Source: Mucilaginibacter polytrichastri
GTDB taxonomy: Bacteria > Bacteroidota > Bacteroidia > Sphingobacteriales > Sphingobacteriaceae
Assembly (NCBI RefSeq): GCF_001911425.1
Contig: NZ_MPPL01000001.1
Location: 2,290,616-2,341,492, forward strand
Direction: 5' to 3'
Length of the DNA stretch: 50,877 nucleotides
Shown here: one piece after another, positions 1-8,626 of the stretch
Layout: every line of letters starts with the position of its first letter
Position numbering within the stretch: the stretch's first letter is position 1
Made by a program: the position numbers and the translations under genes
Notes under the pieces: generated by a model
Databases searched by the model: none
Seen by the model: only the letters and a program-made list of their open reading frames with translations
What the model was told of the DNA's origin: nothing

Positions 1-2763
1 ATGTACCTGATCAACAATATTGAAATAAATATCTTTATTCATTTGCGCATTTATTTTAATTGACTGATTGGGGTTATTAACTATAAACTTTTGTTTGTCT
101 GTATCAACATTAACATGGTAACTATTTACGGGCAGTGCAAATTCAAATTCTCCCTCATTGTTGGTTAGTGTAGAAAATATTTGGTTCTTATCATCAGTAG
201 CTATTATCCTCATACCTTCTAAATTAGGTTTAGTGGTAGCATATTCTTGTAATACTGCTTTAACTGTGCCTTTTAGCCAACCGCTCTTTACCAGCGGGAT
301 CATCATTTTTTGATTATGAACCAGGTTTATTTTAACAGGTTGCCCCAGATGCCAGCCATTGCCACGCACAACAGATAATACATAGGTATTTTTTTGGAGA
401 TTGCTATATTTAACCACACCTCTACCATCGCTTATTGTAGTTAAGTCACTATTGCTTGATCCTTTATCTGTAGACATGTTGATAATTAAACCCTCAATTG
501 GTTTGTCGCTATTATTCAAAATACCATCGTTGTTTTCGTCTTCAAAAAACTGCATTTCCAGGCTATGAGTTCCTGGAGTACTGGTTCTGATAAACTGTTT
601 ACTGATACCTACCCTTGTTTGCAAATTGTAACTGTTGGTGTAAGATGGATAACTATTATAAAAAACCTGACCCGACATTTGCCAACCGCTCTTAAATTTG
701 TAATATGCCTGGGCATTTAAAGCATTGTTACGTTTTATATTATAGCTGGTAAAATTTAAATAATCATTAACCGTGACATTTAGCCTGTTATTTAAACCTG
801 TAAAATGAATATTGGGTCCGAATGAATAATTATGATATTGCTGATTGGAATAAGCAGTAACAACTTCTTCGGCAAGGTAGTATGGGGCATTTTGTAACAG
901 CATGCTTAGCCCCCACCATTTGTTAAAATAATTGGTGTTAATACGGAAGCCCGTATATTTTTGCTTAAGCAATTGCGGGTTATTGGTTTGCGTATAACCC
1001 CAATCTGTAAGTGCCGAAAACTGCTGCCCATGCCCCAGCGCATAATTAAGATCTAACCCGGCTCTGTAAGATTTGGAAGATAACGGGCTATTAACCTCGA
1101 AAAAAGGCGTATTGTAAGTTTGGTTTATATCCTGTTTAAATAAGTAAGGGTGTAATGTTAAACTAAATGCCCGCCTGGTAAAATTAAAACCCACTTCGTA
1201 CTTCAAGGTATTATTATAGAACCCGGTAATAGTTAGAGTATCCAGTAAATATTTAGGCGCGTTTTTAATTAGTTCGTAGTGGCCATATACTCTTACTTTG
1301 GGTGTGATGTGATAGTTGAGCAAGTTATCTGCTTGTGTTGTGCCCCGCTGCAAACCACTGTAATAAGGCGAACTGTAGTAGTTGTTTAAGCTCAGGTCCC
1401 AACGGTTATTACGGTAACTGTAATAGAACCCGCCCGCTATACCTGCTTTTGCCTGCCCGGTTGAGTCTTGCATTTCGCTGCTGTAACCGGCCTTAATATC
1501 CAATCGTTGGTTACCTTTTAAAGCAATGTGAGCATATCCGTTGGTAAAGCGTGTATCTATACCTGTTATAGGGTTACGGCTGTAAAGTACAGACACCTTT
1601 GCTACGTTACCATTATAATTAAAGTTATAACTCCCTGCAAACACCTTTGCACCCGGATACTGGTTAATAAGCTGAGAAAACAACACATAGCTATTTTGCA
1701 CATAATACAGATCTACGCTGTTGTGCGAGTTAAAGAATGCCGATGCTTTTATTCCACGGCCAAATAATGAATAATCGAGGTTTTCCATTAAGTTACCCAA
1801 TGCTATACCAACATGCTTACCTGTGTAATTAACCCAAGTGTCATAAGCATCAAAGGCATGTTGCTTATCATAGTAGTTAACGTTGAGGTTATAACTCAAA
1901 TGGCTATCGGCATTTAGGGCAAGTTTACCATTTGCCAATAATGAATAAAATGAATAAGAGCGGTTTATAGTGCTATAACTTAGCTCGGCGGTGTTGGTTA
2001 ACTGGTTAAAATACTGGCCGGATTCGGCAGCTTGCTGACGCTTATTACTTCCAATTTCTACAATTTGTAATGTGGCTGTAGCCAGGCTATTTCCGTGCTC
2101 ATCTGTGCATTCTATCGTCACATTATAATTGGTAGAATAATTGGTATTGCTGCTTAAAAGCTTCGCATCGAAATCAATCATCTGATCTGTTCCGGCTGCG
2201 ATAATAATATTCCTATTTGGTGTAACCAGCTGTAATCCAGATGGATTTACTATTGTTTTGATGGCCATACCTACGGGTGAATATCCCTTGTTTGAGCAGT
2301 TGAGCCTAAAGTGTGCCAGCCCGGTTACACTATTGAGATACACAATTTGCCCGGGTAAATTGAGCTGTATTTTATTTGTCTGATTTACCTTAACTGCAAA
2401 CCCGGTCGCTACTTTTTTGCCGTCGGCAAGGTTTACATAAGTAACATTTATACGCCTCGACTGATCGGCTAACAAAGCCGCCGAACCAAAATATTTAACA
2501 GGGAAAGTAACAACCACTCCGGGTTTGATCACCACCGTATCGGGTAACCTTAATAAAACGTCCGCCGTAGTAGTTGTCAGAACGAGGGTTATTGCCTGGC
2601 TGTTTTTGTTTTCGAACCTTATTTTATTAGCGAAAGTTTGCCCGTAACCAACTGCTACAGTATCAGAAATAAACGCACACGATACACCAGTAGATTGGCC
2701 TGATGAGTAAGTGGGTAACTCAATTAAAATGAAGAACAGAACAAAGATTTTAAAACAGTTCAA
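1..2763 (-). CDS. Usher-like outer-membrane beta-barrel protein (partial, 3' end outside window)
   Basis: An uninterrupted frame of 921 codons runs from a TTG at 2763 to the window edge. No ATG lies near the 5' end, and an in-frame TAA is found about 15 codons upstream. TTG gives a basic, hydrophobic signal peptide ending near SYSSGQS-like residues, so TTG is preferred. The first 200 or so residues look like Ig-like beta domains. From about 2050 to 590 the protein is rich in alternating aromatic and polar beta-strands with many Asn and Tyr, as in a large outer-membrane barrel. The part after about 570 resembles an SdrD-B/usher-type Ig domain, with a motif FFEDENNDGIL followed by KPIEGL. Its divergent neighbours are a PapD-like chaperone and pilin-like subunits, which suggests an usher role in exporting them. 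A generic large barrel is the alternative. The barrel call is firm; the usher function is inferred. Confidence 0.65.
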   Translation of the reverse strand, partial: MNCFKIFVLFFILIELPTYSSGQSTGVSCAFISDTVAVGYGQTFANKIRFENKNSQAITLVLTTTTADVLLRLPDTVVIKPGVVVTFPVKYFGSAALLADQSRRINVTYVNLADGKKVATGFAVKVNQTNKIQLNLPGQIVYLNSVTGLAHFRLNCSNKGYSPVGMAIKTIVNPSGLQLVTPNRNIIIAAGTDQMIDFDAKLLSSNTNYSTNYNVTIECTDEHGNSLATATLQIVEIGSNKRQQAAESGQYFNQLTNTAELSYSTINRSYSFYSLLANGKLALNADSHLSYNLNVNYYDKQHAFDAYDTWVNYTGKHVGIALGNLMENLDYSLFGRGIKASAFFNSHNSVDLYYVQNSYVLFSQLINQYPGAKVFAGSYNFNYNGNVAKVSVLYSRNPITGIDTRFTNGYAHIALKGNQRLDIKAGYSSEMQDSTGQAKAGIAGGFYYSYRNNRWDLSLNNYYSSPYYSGLQRGTTQADNLLNYHITPKVRVYGHYELIKNAPKYLLDTLTITGFYNNTLKYEVGFNFTRRAFSLTLHPYLFKQDINQTYNTPFFEVNSPLSSKSYRAGLDLNYALGHGQQFSALTDWGYTQTNNPQLLKQKYTGFRINTNYFNKWWGLSMLLQNAPYYLAEEVVTAYSNQQYHNYSFGPNIHFTGLNNRLNVTVNDYLNFTSYNIKRNNALNAQAYYKFKSGWQMSGQVFYNSYPSYTNSYNLQTRVGISKQFIRTSTPGTHSLEMQFFEDENNDGILNNSDKPIEGLIINMSTDKGSSNSDLTTISDGRGVVKYSNLQKNTYVLSVVRGNGWHLGQPVKINLVHNQKMMIPLVKSGWLKGTVKAVLQEYATTKPNLEGMRIIATDDKNQIFSTLTNNEGEFEFALPVNSYHVNVDTDKQKFIVNNPNQSIKINAQMNKDIYFNIVDQVH

Positions 2764-2890
2764 AGCAAATAATCTTAGGTATCGGCAACGGAAATTTTAC
2801 TTAGGAAATAAAATTTTACCGCGGCTAAATTAGTTTGCTTTTACGAAAGTTAATATATAAATGTTTATCAAAAACCCTTAATTATTTCTT

Positions 2891-3424
2891 ATGAAACAAT
2901 TCTTAACAATCTCATTGTCAATTATTTTGGCATGCTTTGGTGTAGCTAAAGCACAGGTAACAGGTACCACTAGTGTACACGTTAAATTGGTTGATATTTT
3001 GGCCCTTGCGGTCAACAATACAGACGTCAATATCAACTTTAATACAGCGTCTGATTATCAAAACGGAGTAAGCGTACCCATGGCTGGTCACCTTACTGTA
3101 ACCAGCAACCAGGCTTACACTTTAAATGTAAAAGCAGCAGGCAACCTTGCTGGTACCGGTGTTAATACAGACGTGCTTGCACCAACCATTTTAACAGTTG
3201 CCCTGCCTACCACGGGTAACAATACTACGCTGGGTGCTGTACCAACAACTGTGGCAGGTTTAACAACAACCAACGCCGCATTGGTTACCGGCGCATCGCC
3301 CGGTTTACTAAAATTGGTTGATGTAAACTACTCGGTACCGTCATCCATATCAGCTACCACGGCGTTGCTTGGTAAAAAGGCTGATACTTACACTACCACA
3401 GTTACTTATACTATTACTCAGTAA
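2891..3424 (+). CDS. Secreted one-module pilin-like (DUF4402/spore-coat-U-like) subunit
   Basis: 177 residues with a signal peptide cleaved after about residue 21 (VAKA-Q). The mature part is a Thr/Val/Asn-rich beta protein without cysteines. It has motifs VNINF, DYQNG and GHLTVTSNQAY, and ends in an alternating strand TYTTTVTYTITQ. The same pattern recurs at the C-terminus of the 471-residue protein two genes downstream (DINLNY, DYTNG, GHLTLS, TYNTTVTYSF), so the two are subunits of one family. It is the first gene of a three-gene plus-strand run with the chaperone, and diverges from the usher-like barrel gene across 127 bases. It is probably a structural surface-fibre subunit. The assignment to DUF4402-like proteins is from memory. 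Confidence 0.6.
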   Translation: MKQFLTISLSIILACFGVAKAQVTGTTSVHVKLVDILALAVNNTDVNINFNTASDYQNGVSVPMAGHLTVTSNQAYTLNVKAAGNLAGTGVNTDVLAPTILTVALPTTGNNTTLGAVPTTVAGLTTTNAALVTGASPGLLKLVDVNYSVPSSISATTALLGKKADTYTTTVTYTITQ

Positions 3425-3448
3425 ATTTTAAAATAGTATACAACTGCT

Positions 3449-4315
3449 ATGCAACAAATAAAAAAGCACCACAAGCACTTAAACATAGCCAGGGCTTGCT
3501 GGTGTTTTTTTGTGTTTTTGCTTCTTATAACAATCGACGGCCAGCACACCCAGGCCCAGGCTATATCCATAAGCCCTTCGCGCATGTTTTTTACAGGTGC
3601 AAAAAGCCAGGAACTAACCCAGCAAGTAACCTTAACCAATACCGGCACAACGGCATTATCATTTAAAGCCTCCTTAATGGACTGGGCAAGGGATAGTATA
3701 GGTGAAAAACAATACGCCCAGCCCGGTACAAATGCTTTATCAAATGCACAATGGCTGGAGGTAGCTCCCAATGTGGTAGAAATACCGTCAGGTGCTAAAC
3801 AACAGCTTACGGTAACCATGCATGTACCTGCAGGGGCTTCTGCCGATGCAGTAACACACTCGATGCTGTTTCTTACGCAAATTAATGAGCAGGGCGGCAG
3901 TAAAGCCAATGCAACACATGCTTCGATAGGTGTAATTGTGAAGCTCGAATTTGGCATACACATTTACTATACCCCGCCTTTAACGATCAAGAAAGACCTT
4001 GATTTTTTAACGTTTTACTATGATGGCATTAAAACATCCGGCACTGTGCAGGTACGCCGGGTTGCTGTAAAAGTAAAAAACCAGGGCGACGTAATGACCG
4101 ATGGCTTTATCAGTTTTGAAGTAACCAATAAATCTACCGGCGAAGAATTTAAAATCCCTGCAAAAGCCATTAGCATGCTGCCCAATGACGAGCAGGTGAT
4201 CTATGTCGATCTGCCAATTACACTTAAAGGCCCTTATTTACTGGTTGCGCTGCTCGACGGCGGAGAAGAAACAAATTTAAAAGTTGCAAAAAAAGAACTG
4301 GATTTCATTTATTAG
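3449..4315 (+). CDS. PapD-like periplasmic pilus-assembly chaperone
   Basis: 288 residues. A long basic N-terminus (HHKHLNIAR) and hydrophobic segment end at a likely cleavage site near TQAQA, about residue 38. The mature protein begins ISISPSRMFF, like the first strand of PapD-type chaperones, with Arg45 where those proteins carry a basic anchor. It continues with VTLTNTGTTALSF, the conserved Asn-containing strand typical of Ig-like chaperones and MSP domains. VVEIPSGAKQQLTVTM and HSMLFL follow and match the later strands of domain 1, including the donor G strand. A second beta domain covers about residues 170-288. It lies 24 bases after the one-module subunit and overlaps the start of the three-module subunit by 32 bases. 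It probably stabilises these subunits in the periplasm. The fold call is good; partner choice is inferred from position. Confidence 0.7.
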   Translation: MQQIKKHHKHLNIARACWCFFVFLLLITIDGQHTQAQAISISPSRMFFTGAKSQELTQQVTLTNTGTTALSFKASLMDWARDSIGEKQYAQPGTNALSNAQWLEVAPNVVEIPSGAKQQLTVTMHVPAGASADAVTHSMLFLTQINEQGGSKANATHASIGVIVKLEFGIHIYYTPPLTIKKDLDFLTFYYDGIKTSGTVQVRRVAVKVKNQGDVMTDGFISFEVTNKSTGEEFKIPAKAISMLPNDEQVIYVDLPITLKGPYLLVALLDGGEETNLKVAKKELDFIY

Positions 4316-5699
4316 TATTTGTATTTGCTCGGTTTTATTACTGGTAATAACAGATACATGCGGACAGGTGAACTTTAATATTACCTCGGCTAATATTACA
4401 ACAACATCACCCCTGACCGTAGATAATGCTACAACCGTTTATACCCAACCTGTTGTTGCCCTCATACCTAACATTACATTAAAATCATCGCCAAGCGGTT
4501 TACTTGCGCGTACGGGTGGAGGTACAGGTATTTTGGCAAATATATTTAGCGTTAAACTTATTGGTACCGGTGGTAATTTAATTAATGTTTTAGGCACAGC
4601 CCCCAGCATTACCTTAACTTCTACAGCACAAAGTATCTACAGCACGGTGTTGGGTGCATTACCAGGCGGGGCGCTAAACTTTAGATATACATTAAGTGGC
4701 GTTAATACCAATACCTGGATAGCAGGTAGTTATACTTCTGAATTAAACTTTGGCATAACCGGCATTAGCTCGGGTTCTGTAAGCCCCTTACAAGGGTCAT
4801 TAAACCTTAATGTGGCAGCCTTTATTTCGGCAGTCCCCACACCTACCAGCCTGGCATTTACTATTAATTCGCTCGATTATTACCGGGCTTCTACCATATC
4901 GGGTACGTACAGTATCGCCACTACCACTACGGTACCCTATAGTATCCGTTTAAAAAACAACGCGGCAACATTTTCTTACAGTAATGGTTACTCGGGCGCT
5001 ACAGACCCGGCAACACCAACAACCCTGTTAACAGCACAAGCTACAGCACCGGCAACAGGTACCGCCATTACAGGGGGCACTAGTTTCACCAACCTGATAA
5101 CCGGATTAGCTGTGCCCACCGCTAACCTGCAAACCAATGTAATAACCCTGAGTATTAAACCTACCAATTTAAAAACTGGCTTTCTGCAAAAAGGCATTTA
5201 CACAACAACGGTTACATTCGAGATTTTTGATGCGCAAACTACACCCACAGCCACTACCCAAACACTCACCTGCCCGCTTACCATAACGGTGAGTGACCTA
5301 TCTGAACTAAAGGTAAACCAAGCAGATATCAATCTCAACTACACCGGATCTGCCGATTATACTAATGGTATTTACGCAGATGCCTCCGGCCATCTCACCC
5401 TAAGTAATACCAATCCGTTTGATGTATATGTAAAAGCAAGCAGCAGCACCCTCAGCAATGGGGCTAACACCTTACCTGTAAGTGTAATTACCATTGCGCC
5501 AATGCCTGCTTACCCGGGTAGCTTTACTTCCGTTAATTTATCAGCAACTGCGCAAAAAATACTCTCGGGAACGGTACCTGCGGTAGATAAAATCCTGAAT
5601 GTGCGCTATGCTATACCAGCAGCCAAATCGCCTCAATTACTAGGTAAACCTGCGGGCACTTATAACACTACAGTAACTTATAGTTTTATAGCACCTTAG
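4284..5699 (+). CDS. Secreted three-module pilin-like surface subunit
   Basis: 471 residues starting at TTG 4284, inside the end of the chaperone gene. This start gives an exact signal peptide (QKKNWIS, a hydrophobic core, DTCGQ), which supports it although TTG is rare. The mature chain is Thr/Ser/Asn-rich beta structure. It appears to hold three tandem modules, each ending in a similar strand: GSYTSELNFGI near residue 152, GIYTTTVTFEI near 312 and GTYNTTVTYSF at the C-terminus. The last module, residues 337-471, matches the single-module 177-residue protein encoded just upstream. The gene overlap implies translational coupling with the chaperone. Likely a tip or shaft subunit, or adhesin, of a chaperone/usher-like fibre. 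The gene ends 9 bases before the convergent GH30 gene, leaving no room for a separate terminator. Confidence 0.6.
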   Translation: MQKKNWISFISICICSVLLLVITDTCGQVNFNITSANITTTSPLTVDNATTVYTQPVVALIPNITLKSSPSGLLARTGGGTGILANIFSVKLIGTGGNLINVLGTAPSITLTSTAQSIYSTVLGALPGGALNFRYTLSGVNTNTWIAGSYTSELNFGITGISSGSVSPLQGSLNLNVAAFISAVPTPTSLAFTINSLDYYRASTISGTYSIATTTTVPYSIRLKNNAATFSYSNGYSGATDPATPTTLLTAQATAPATGTAITGGTSFTNLITGLAVPTANLQTNVITLSIKPTNLKTGFLQKGIYTTTVTFEIFDAQTTPTATTQTLTCPLTITVSDLSELKVNQADINLNYTGSADYTNGIYADASGHLTLSNTNPFDVYVKASSSTLSNGANTLPVSVITIAPMPAYPGSFTSVNLSATAQKILSGTVPAVDKILNVRYAIPAAKSPQLLGKPAGTYNTTVTYSFIAP

Positions 5700-5708
5700 C
5701 CCCATCCA

Positions 5709-7115
5709 TCATTTCCAAACGTAAGTAGCTACCGAACCGGCATTTAAAACTTCACTCACCTGCTGTCCTTTATATTTAATGCTGAAAGTTTGTGCAGTAA
5801 CGCCTTTATTTATCACAATTAATACTTTACTGCCATCCGGTGTTTTAAATGCTACATTGGGTAGGTTGTCAATCAAATTAGATCTGATCCGTACCGAACC
5901 CGGTCGTACAAACTTAGCTGCATGTGCTACCACATAATAAGCCGGGTTGCGGGTTACGCTGTCTTTATCAATAGTAATACCGCCCATACAACGGTCGCAG
6001 CCTCCCCTGTCGGTATGTGGGTTACTTTGCGGGTCGGCAGCCAAATTCCACTCAATAACGTTGCGGCTCCAGTTACGGGTTGCGCCAATTGTTAACTTGG
6101 TAATATGGTCTGCCAAGTCTCTTTTAAAGTTGCCGGGCGCACCCATCCATTGCTCAGTGAAATATACGTTGCGGTCCGGGTGTGCATCGTGTACGGTGGT
6201 CAGCGCCTCAATTTTACCTGCATACAGGTGAAACGCCGAGCCATCCACGTATTTCTTAGCTTCAGGATCGTTTAAGATAGAGATTGGGTATTCGGGCTTA
6301 TCGCAGTTATGGTCATAAACAATAATTTTGGTTTTGATGCCTTCTGCCTTAAACATCGGCCCCAAGTTGGTTTTAACAAAGCTAGCCTGATCTGCAGCCA
6401 GCATCAGCATGCTGGGGTTATTGCCGGGGTGTAATGGTTCGTTCTGCACCGTCATGGCGTCAATCGAGATTCCTTCCTTTTTCATACTTTGCACATACTT
6501 TACCAGGTATTTGGCGTAGGCATCAAAATATTCGGGCTTTAAGCTACCGCCACGCGTATCGCCTGTGGTTTTCATCCATACGGGTGGTGACCACGACGAA
6601 CCTAAAATTTTGATCTTAGGATTAATGCTCAAAATCTCTTTTAAAACAGGGATCACATCCTTTTTATCAGGGCCTAAATCAAACTTAGCCATGTTGGGGT
6701 CGCTTTCGCCTACGGGCAGATCATCATACGAGAACACATACGGATTTAAATCTGACGCGCCTATAGTTACCCGCAAATAGCTGATGCCTATATTGGTACC
6801 ATCTGTAGCAAATAACTCTCTGAGCAAAGCAGCACGTTTAGCCGGGTCCATTTTGATGATCAGTTGAGCGCTGCCGCCTGTTAAACAAAAGCCAAAACCG
6901 TCAATAGTTTGATAACTTTCTTTTTCGTTGATCTCGATGACCGGGTTTTGATCGATTTGCTTACCGAAAGACATTTCATGTTTCTGGTGTTCAAACAAAG
7001 CCGACTGGTCTGCATTGGTTAACCAGGTTTGTACGGCTCCTTTTTGCTGGGCAAAGGTGGATGTAGCAGCCAAGAAGATTGTTGCTGCCAGTGTTAATTT
7101 TTTAATGTTTAGCAT
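5709..7115 (-). CDS. Glycoside hydrolase family 30 (probable endo-beta-1,6-glucanase/glucosylceramidase type)
   Basis: 468 residues with a signal peptide ending STFA-Q near residue 22. The GH30 opening motif YQTIDGFGFCLTGGSA is followed by YLRVTIGASDLNPY and the barrel segment SSWSPPVWMKTTG. The catalytic acid/base is Glu226 in VQNEPLHPG and the nucleophile is Glu321 in YFTEQWMG. A CxxC pair (GGCDRCMGG) lies after the EWNLA motif, and a small beta-sandwich closes the protein. It is the last gene of the SusC-SusD-cytochrome-GH30-GH30 operon and follows its paralogue by 32 bases. GH30 enzymes beside SusCD in Bacteroides act on beta-1,6-glucan (pustulan), so that substrate is the best guess. The protein should be exported to the periplasm or surface. 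Confidence 0.9.
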   Translation of the reverse strand: MLNIKKLTLAATIFLAATSTFAQQKGAVQTWLTNADQSALFEHQKHEMSFGKQIDQNPVIEINEKESYQTIDGFGFCLTGGSAQLIIKMDPAKRAALLRELFATDGTNIGISYLRVTIGASDLNPYVFSYDDLPVGESDPNMAKFDLGPDKKDVIPVLKEILSINPKIKILGSSWSPPVWMKTTGDTRGGSLKPEYFDAYAKYLVKYVQSMKKEGISIDAMTVQNEPLHPGNNPSMLMLAADQASFVKTNLGPMFKAEGIKTKIIVYDHNCDKPEYPISILNDPEAKKYVDGSAFHLYAGKIEALTTVHDAHPDRNVYFTEQWMGAPGNFKRDLADHITKLTIGATRNWSRNVIEWNLAADPQSNPHTDRGGCDRCMGGITIDKDSVTRNPAYYVVAHAAKFVRPGSVRIRSNLIDNLPNVAFKTPDGSKVLIVINKGVTAQTFSIKYKGQQVSEVLNAGSVATYVWK

Positions 7116-7147
7116 TTAATTATTATTAGGATCATAGGGAGATAGTT

Positions 7148-8611
7148 TTACCAGATAAATGTTGCTACAGACATGCCTGCAAGCGTAGTTGATACTACTT
7201 TGCCGTTAAACTTAATGTTAAAGGCTTGTATACTACTTGTTGTATTAGATACGATAAGCACCTTTTTCCCATCGGGTGTTTTAAAAGCAACATTTTGCAG
7301 ATTATCAAAGTTATTAGAAGCAATACGTACAGAACCGGGCCGCACAAACTTTGAAGCCTGCCCAATAATGTAGTACGATGTATTACGGGTAACCCCATTG
7401 GTAATTGTTAGCGCCCCCTGGCAGGTACTGCACCCCCCAACTGTGTGTGGCCCATAGCTGGCATCTGTTGCCAAATTCCACTCCAATACGTTGCGGCTCC
7501 AGTTGCGGGTGGCACCAATAATGAGGTTATTTATTGCCCATTGAAAATCGCTTGAAAAATTACCCGGCGCACCAACCCACTGCTCGGTAAAATAAATGTT
7601 CTTATTAGGGAAGGCATCATGTACCGGCCCTAGAGCACTGATTAAACCACCGTATAAGTGAAATGCAGAACCATCTACATATTTACCGGCATCGTTATCA
7701 GCCAAAATAGCTAATGGGTAGTCGGTCCTGTCGGCATTATGATCGTACACAATAATTTTTGCGGCAATATTCGCAGACTTAAACTGCGGGCCAAGGTTAT
7801 TTTTAATAAAGTTAGCTTGCTCGCTGGCCTGCATAACAAGGCTTGGATTATTATTGGGGTTTAATGGCTCATTTTGCGGCGTAATGGCATCTATTGTAAT
7901 GCCTTCGGCTTTCATTGCTTGTATGTATTTTACAAAATAACGTGCATAGGCATCGTAATAAGCTGTATTTAAACTTCCTCCCTTAAAACTGCCGTTAGTC
8001 TTCATCCAGGTCGGCGCCGTCCATGGGCAGGCCAGAATTTTAATAGTTGGGTTTAAAGCAATAATGCTCTTTAAAACCGGGAGCAGATCGGCACGCTCGG
8101 CGTCAATGCTAAAGTTTTGAAGGTCGGCATCAATTGGCCCTTCATCATAAGTAAACGGGGCAGCGCTGAGATCAGACGCGCCTAAACTAATCCGCAGATA
8201 ACTGATGCCAATATGCGTACTATCTGTTGAGAACAATTCTTTCAATAAATTATCCCGTTGTGTTGCCGGCAACTTGTTAATTACGGTAGCGCTACCGCCT
8301 GTTAGGGTAAAACCAAAGCCATCAATAGCTTGATAAATTTGTGTGGTATCAACCTCAATGGTAGGATTAGTATTGGTACCGGTGTTAAAAATTAAGCTTT
8401 GGTTTTGCTTTTGCAGCAACGCGCTCTGGTCGCTCTGGGTAAGCCACATTGTTACATCCGTTTTTACAGGCGCTACCGGCGTTATGGGTGGAGTAACAGG
8501 GTCAGTGATGCTTCCTACTGCCCCTTTCTCCTTTTTACAGCCTGCTAAGAGTAAAGCCGCAGACAGCAAAATTGCATAAGTAATTCGTTTAGTTATAGGG
8601 TTGATGATCAT
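7148..8611 (-). CDS. Glycoside hydrolase family 30 lipoprotein (paralogue)
   Basis: 487 residues. The N-terminus is a lipoprotein signal (LLLAGC followed by KKEK), so the enzyme is membrane-anchored. A short proline/threonine linker (TPPITPVAP) precedes the catalytic domain. GH30 motifs are IYQAIDGFGFTLTGGSA, YLRISLGASDL, PWTAPTWMKTNGSF, the acid/base Glu248 in PQNEPLNPN and the nucleophile Glu343 in YFTEQWVG. The CxxC pair (GGCSTCQG) is shared with the neighbouring GH30. The two proteins align nearly end to end and look like a tandem duplication. Their different anchoring, lipid versus free, suggests surface and periplasmic steps on the same glucan. Located 15 bases after the cytochrome gene. 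Confidence 0.9.
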   Translation of the reverse strand: MIINPITKRITYAILLSAALLLAGCKKEKGAVGSITDPVTPPITPVAPVKTDVTMWLTQSDQSALLQKQNQSLIFNTGTNTNPTIEVDTTQIYQAIDGFGFTLTGGSATVINKLPATQRDNLLKELFSTDSTHIGISYLRISLGASDLSAAPFTYDEGPIDADLQNFSIDAERADLLPVLKSIIALNPTIKILACPWTAPTWMKTNGSFKGGSLNTAYYDAYARYFVKYIQAMKAEGITIDAITPQNEPLNPNNNPSLVMQASEQANFIKNNLGPQFKSANIAAKIIVYDHNADRTDYPLAILADNDAGKYVDGSAFHLYGGLISALGPVHDAFPNKNIYFTEQWVGAPGNFSSDFQWAINNLIIGATRNWSRNVLEWNLATDASYGPHTVGGCSTCQGALTITNGVTRNTSYYIIGQASKFVRPGSVRIASNNFDNLQNVAFKTPDGKKVLIVSNTTSSIQAFNIKFNGKVVSTTLAGMSVATFIW

Positions 8612-8626
8612 GGGTAGGCTGTTAAC

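Noticed and set aside
3418..3963. A 181-codon open frame on the minus strand
   Set aside because: It lies opposite the chaperone gene, has a Cys-rich low-complexity translation and no family motif; the chaperone frame has a signal peptide and PapD-like strands.
7195..7398. A 67-codon frame inside the second GH30 gene
   Set aside because: It is an out-of-frame shadow of the GH30 C-terminus, where the GH30 reading is continuous to its stop.
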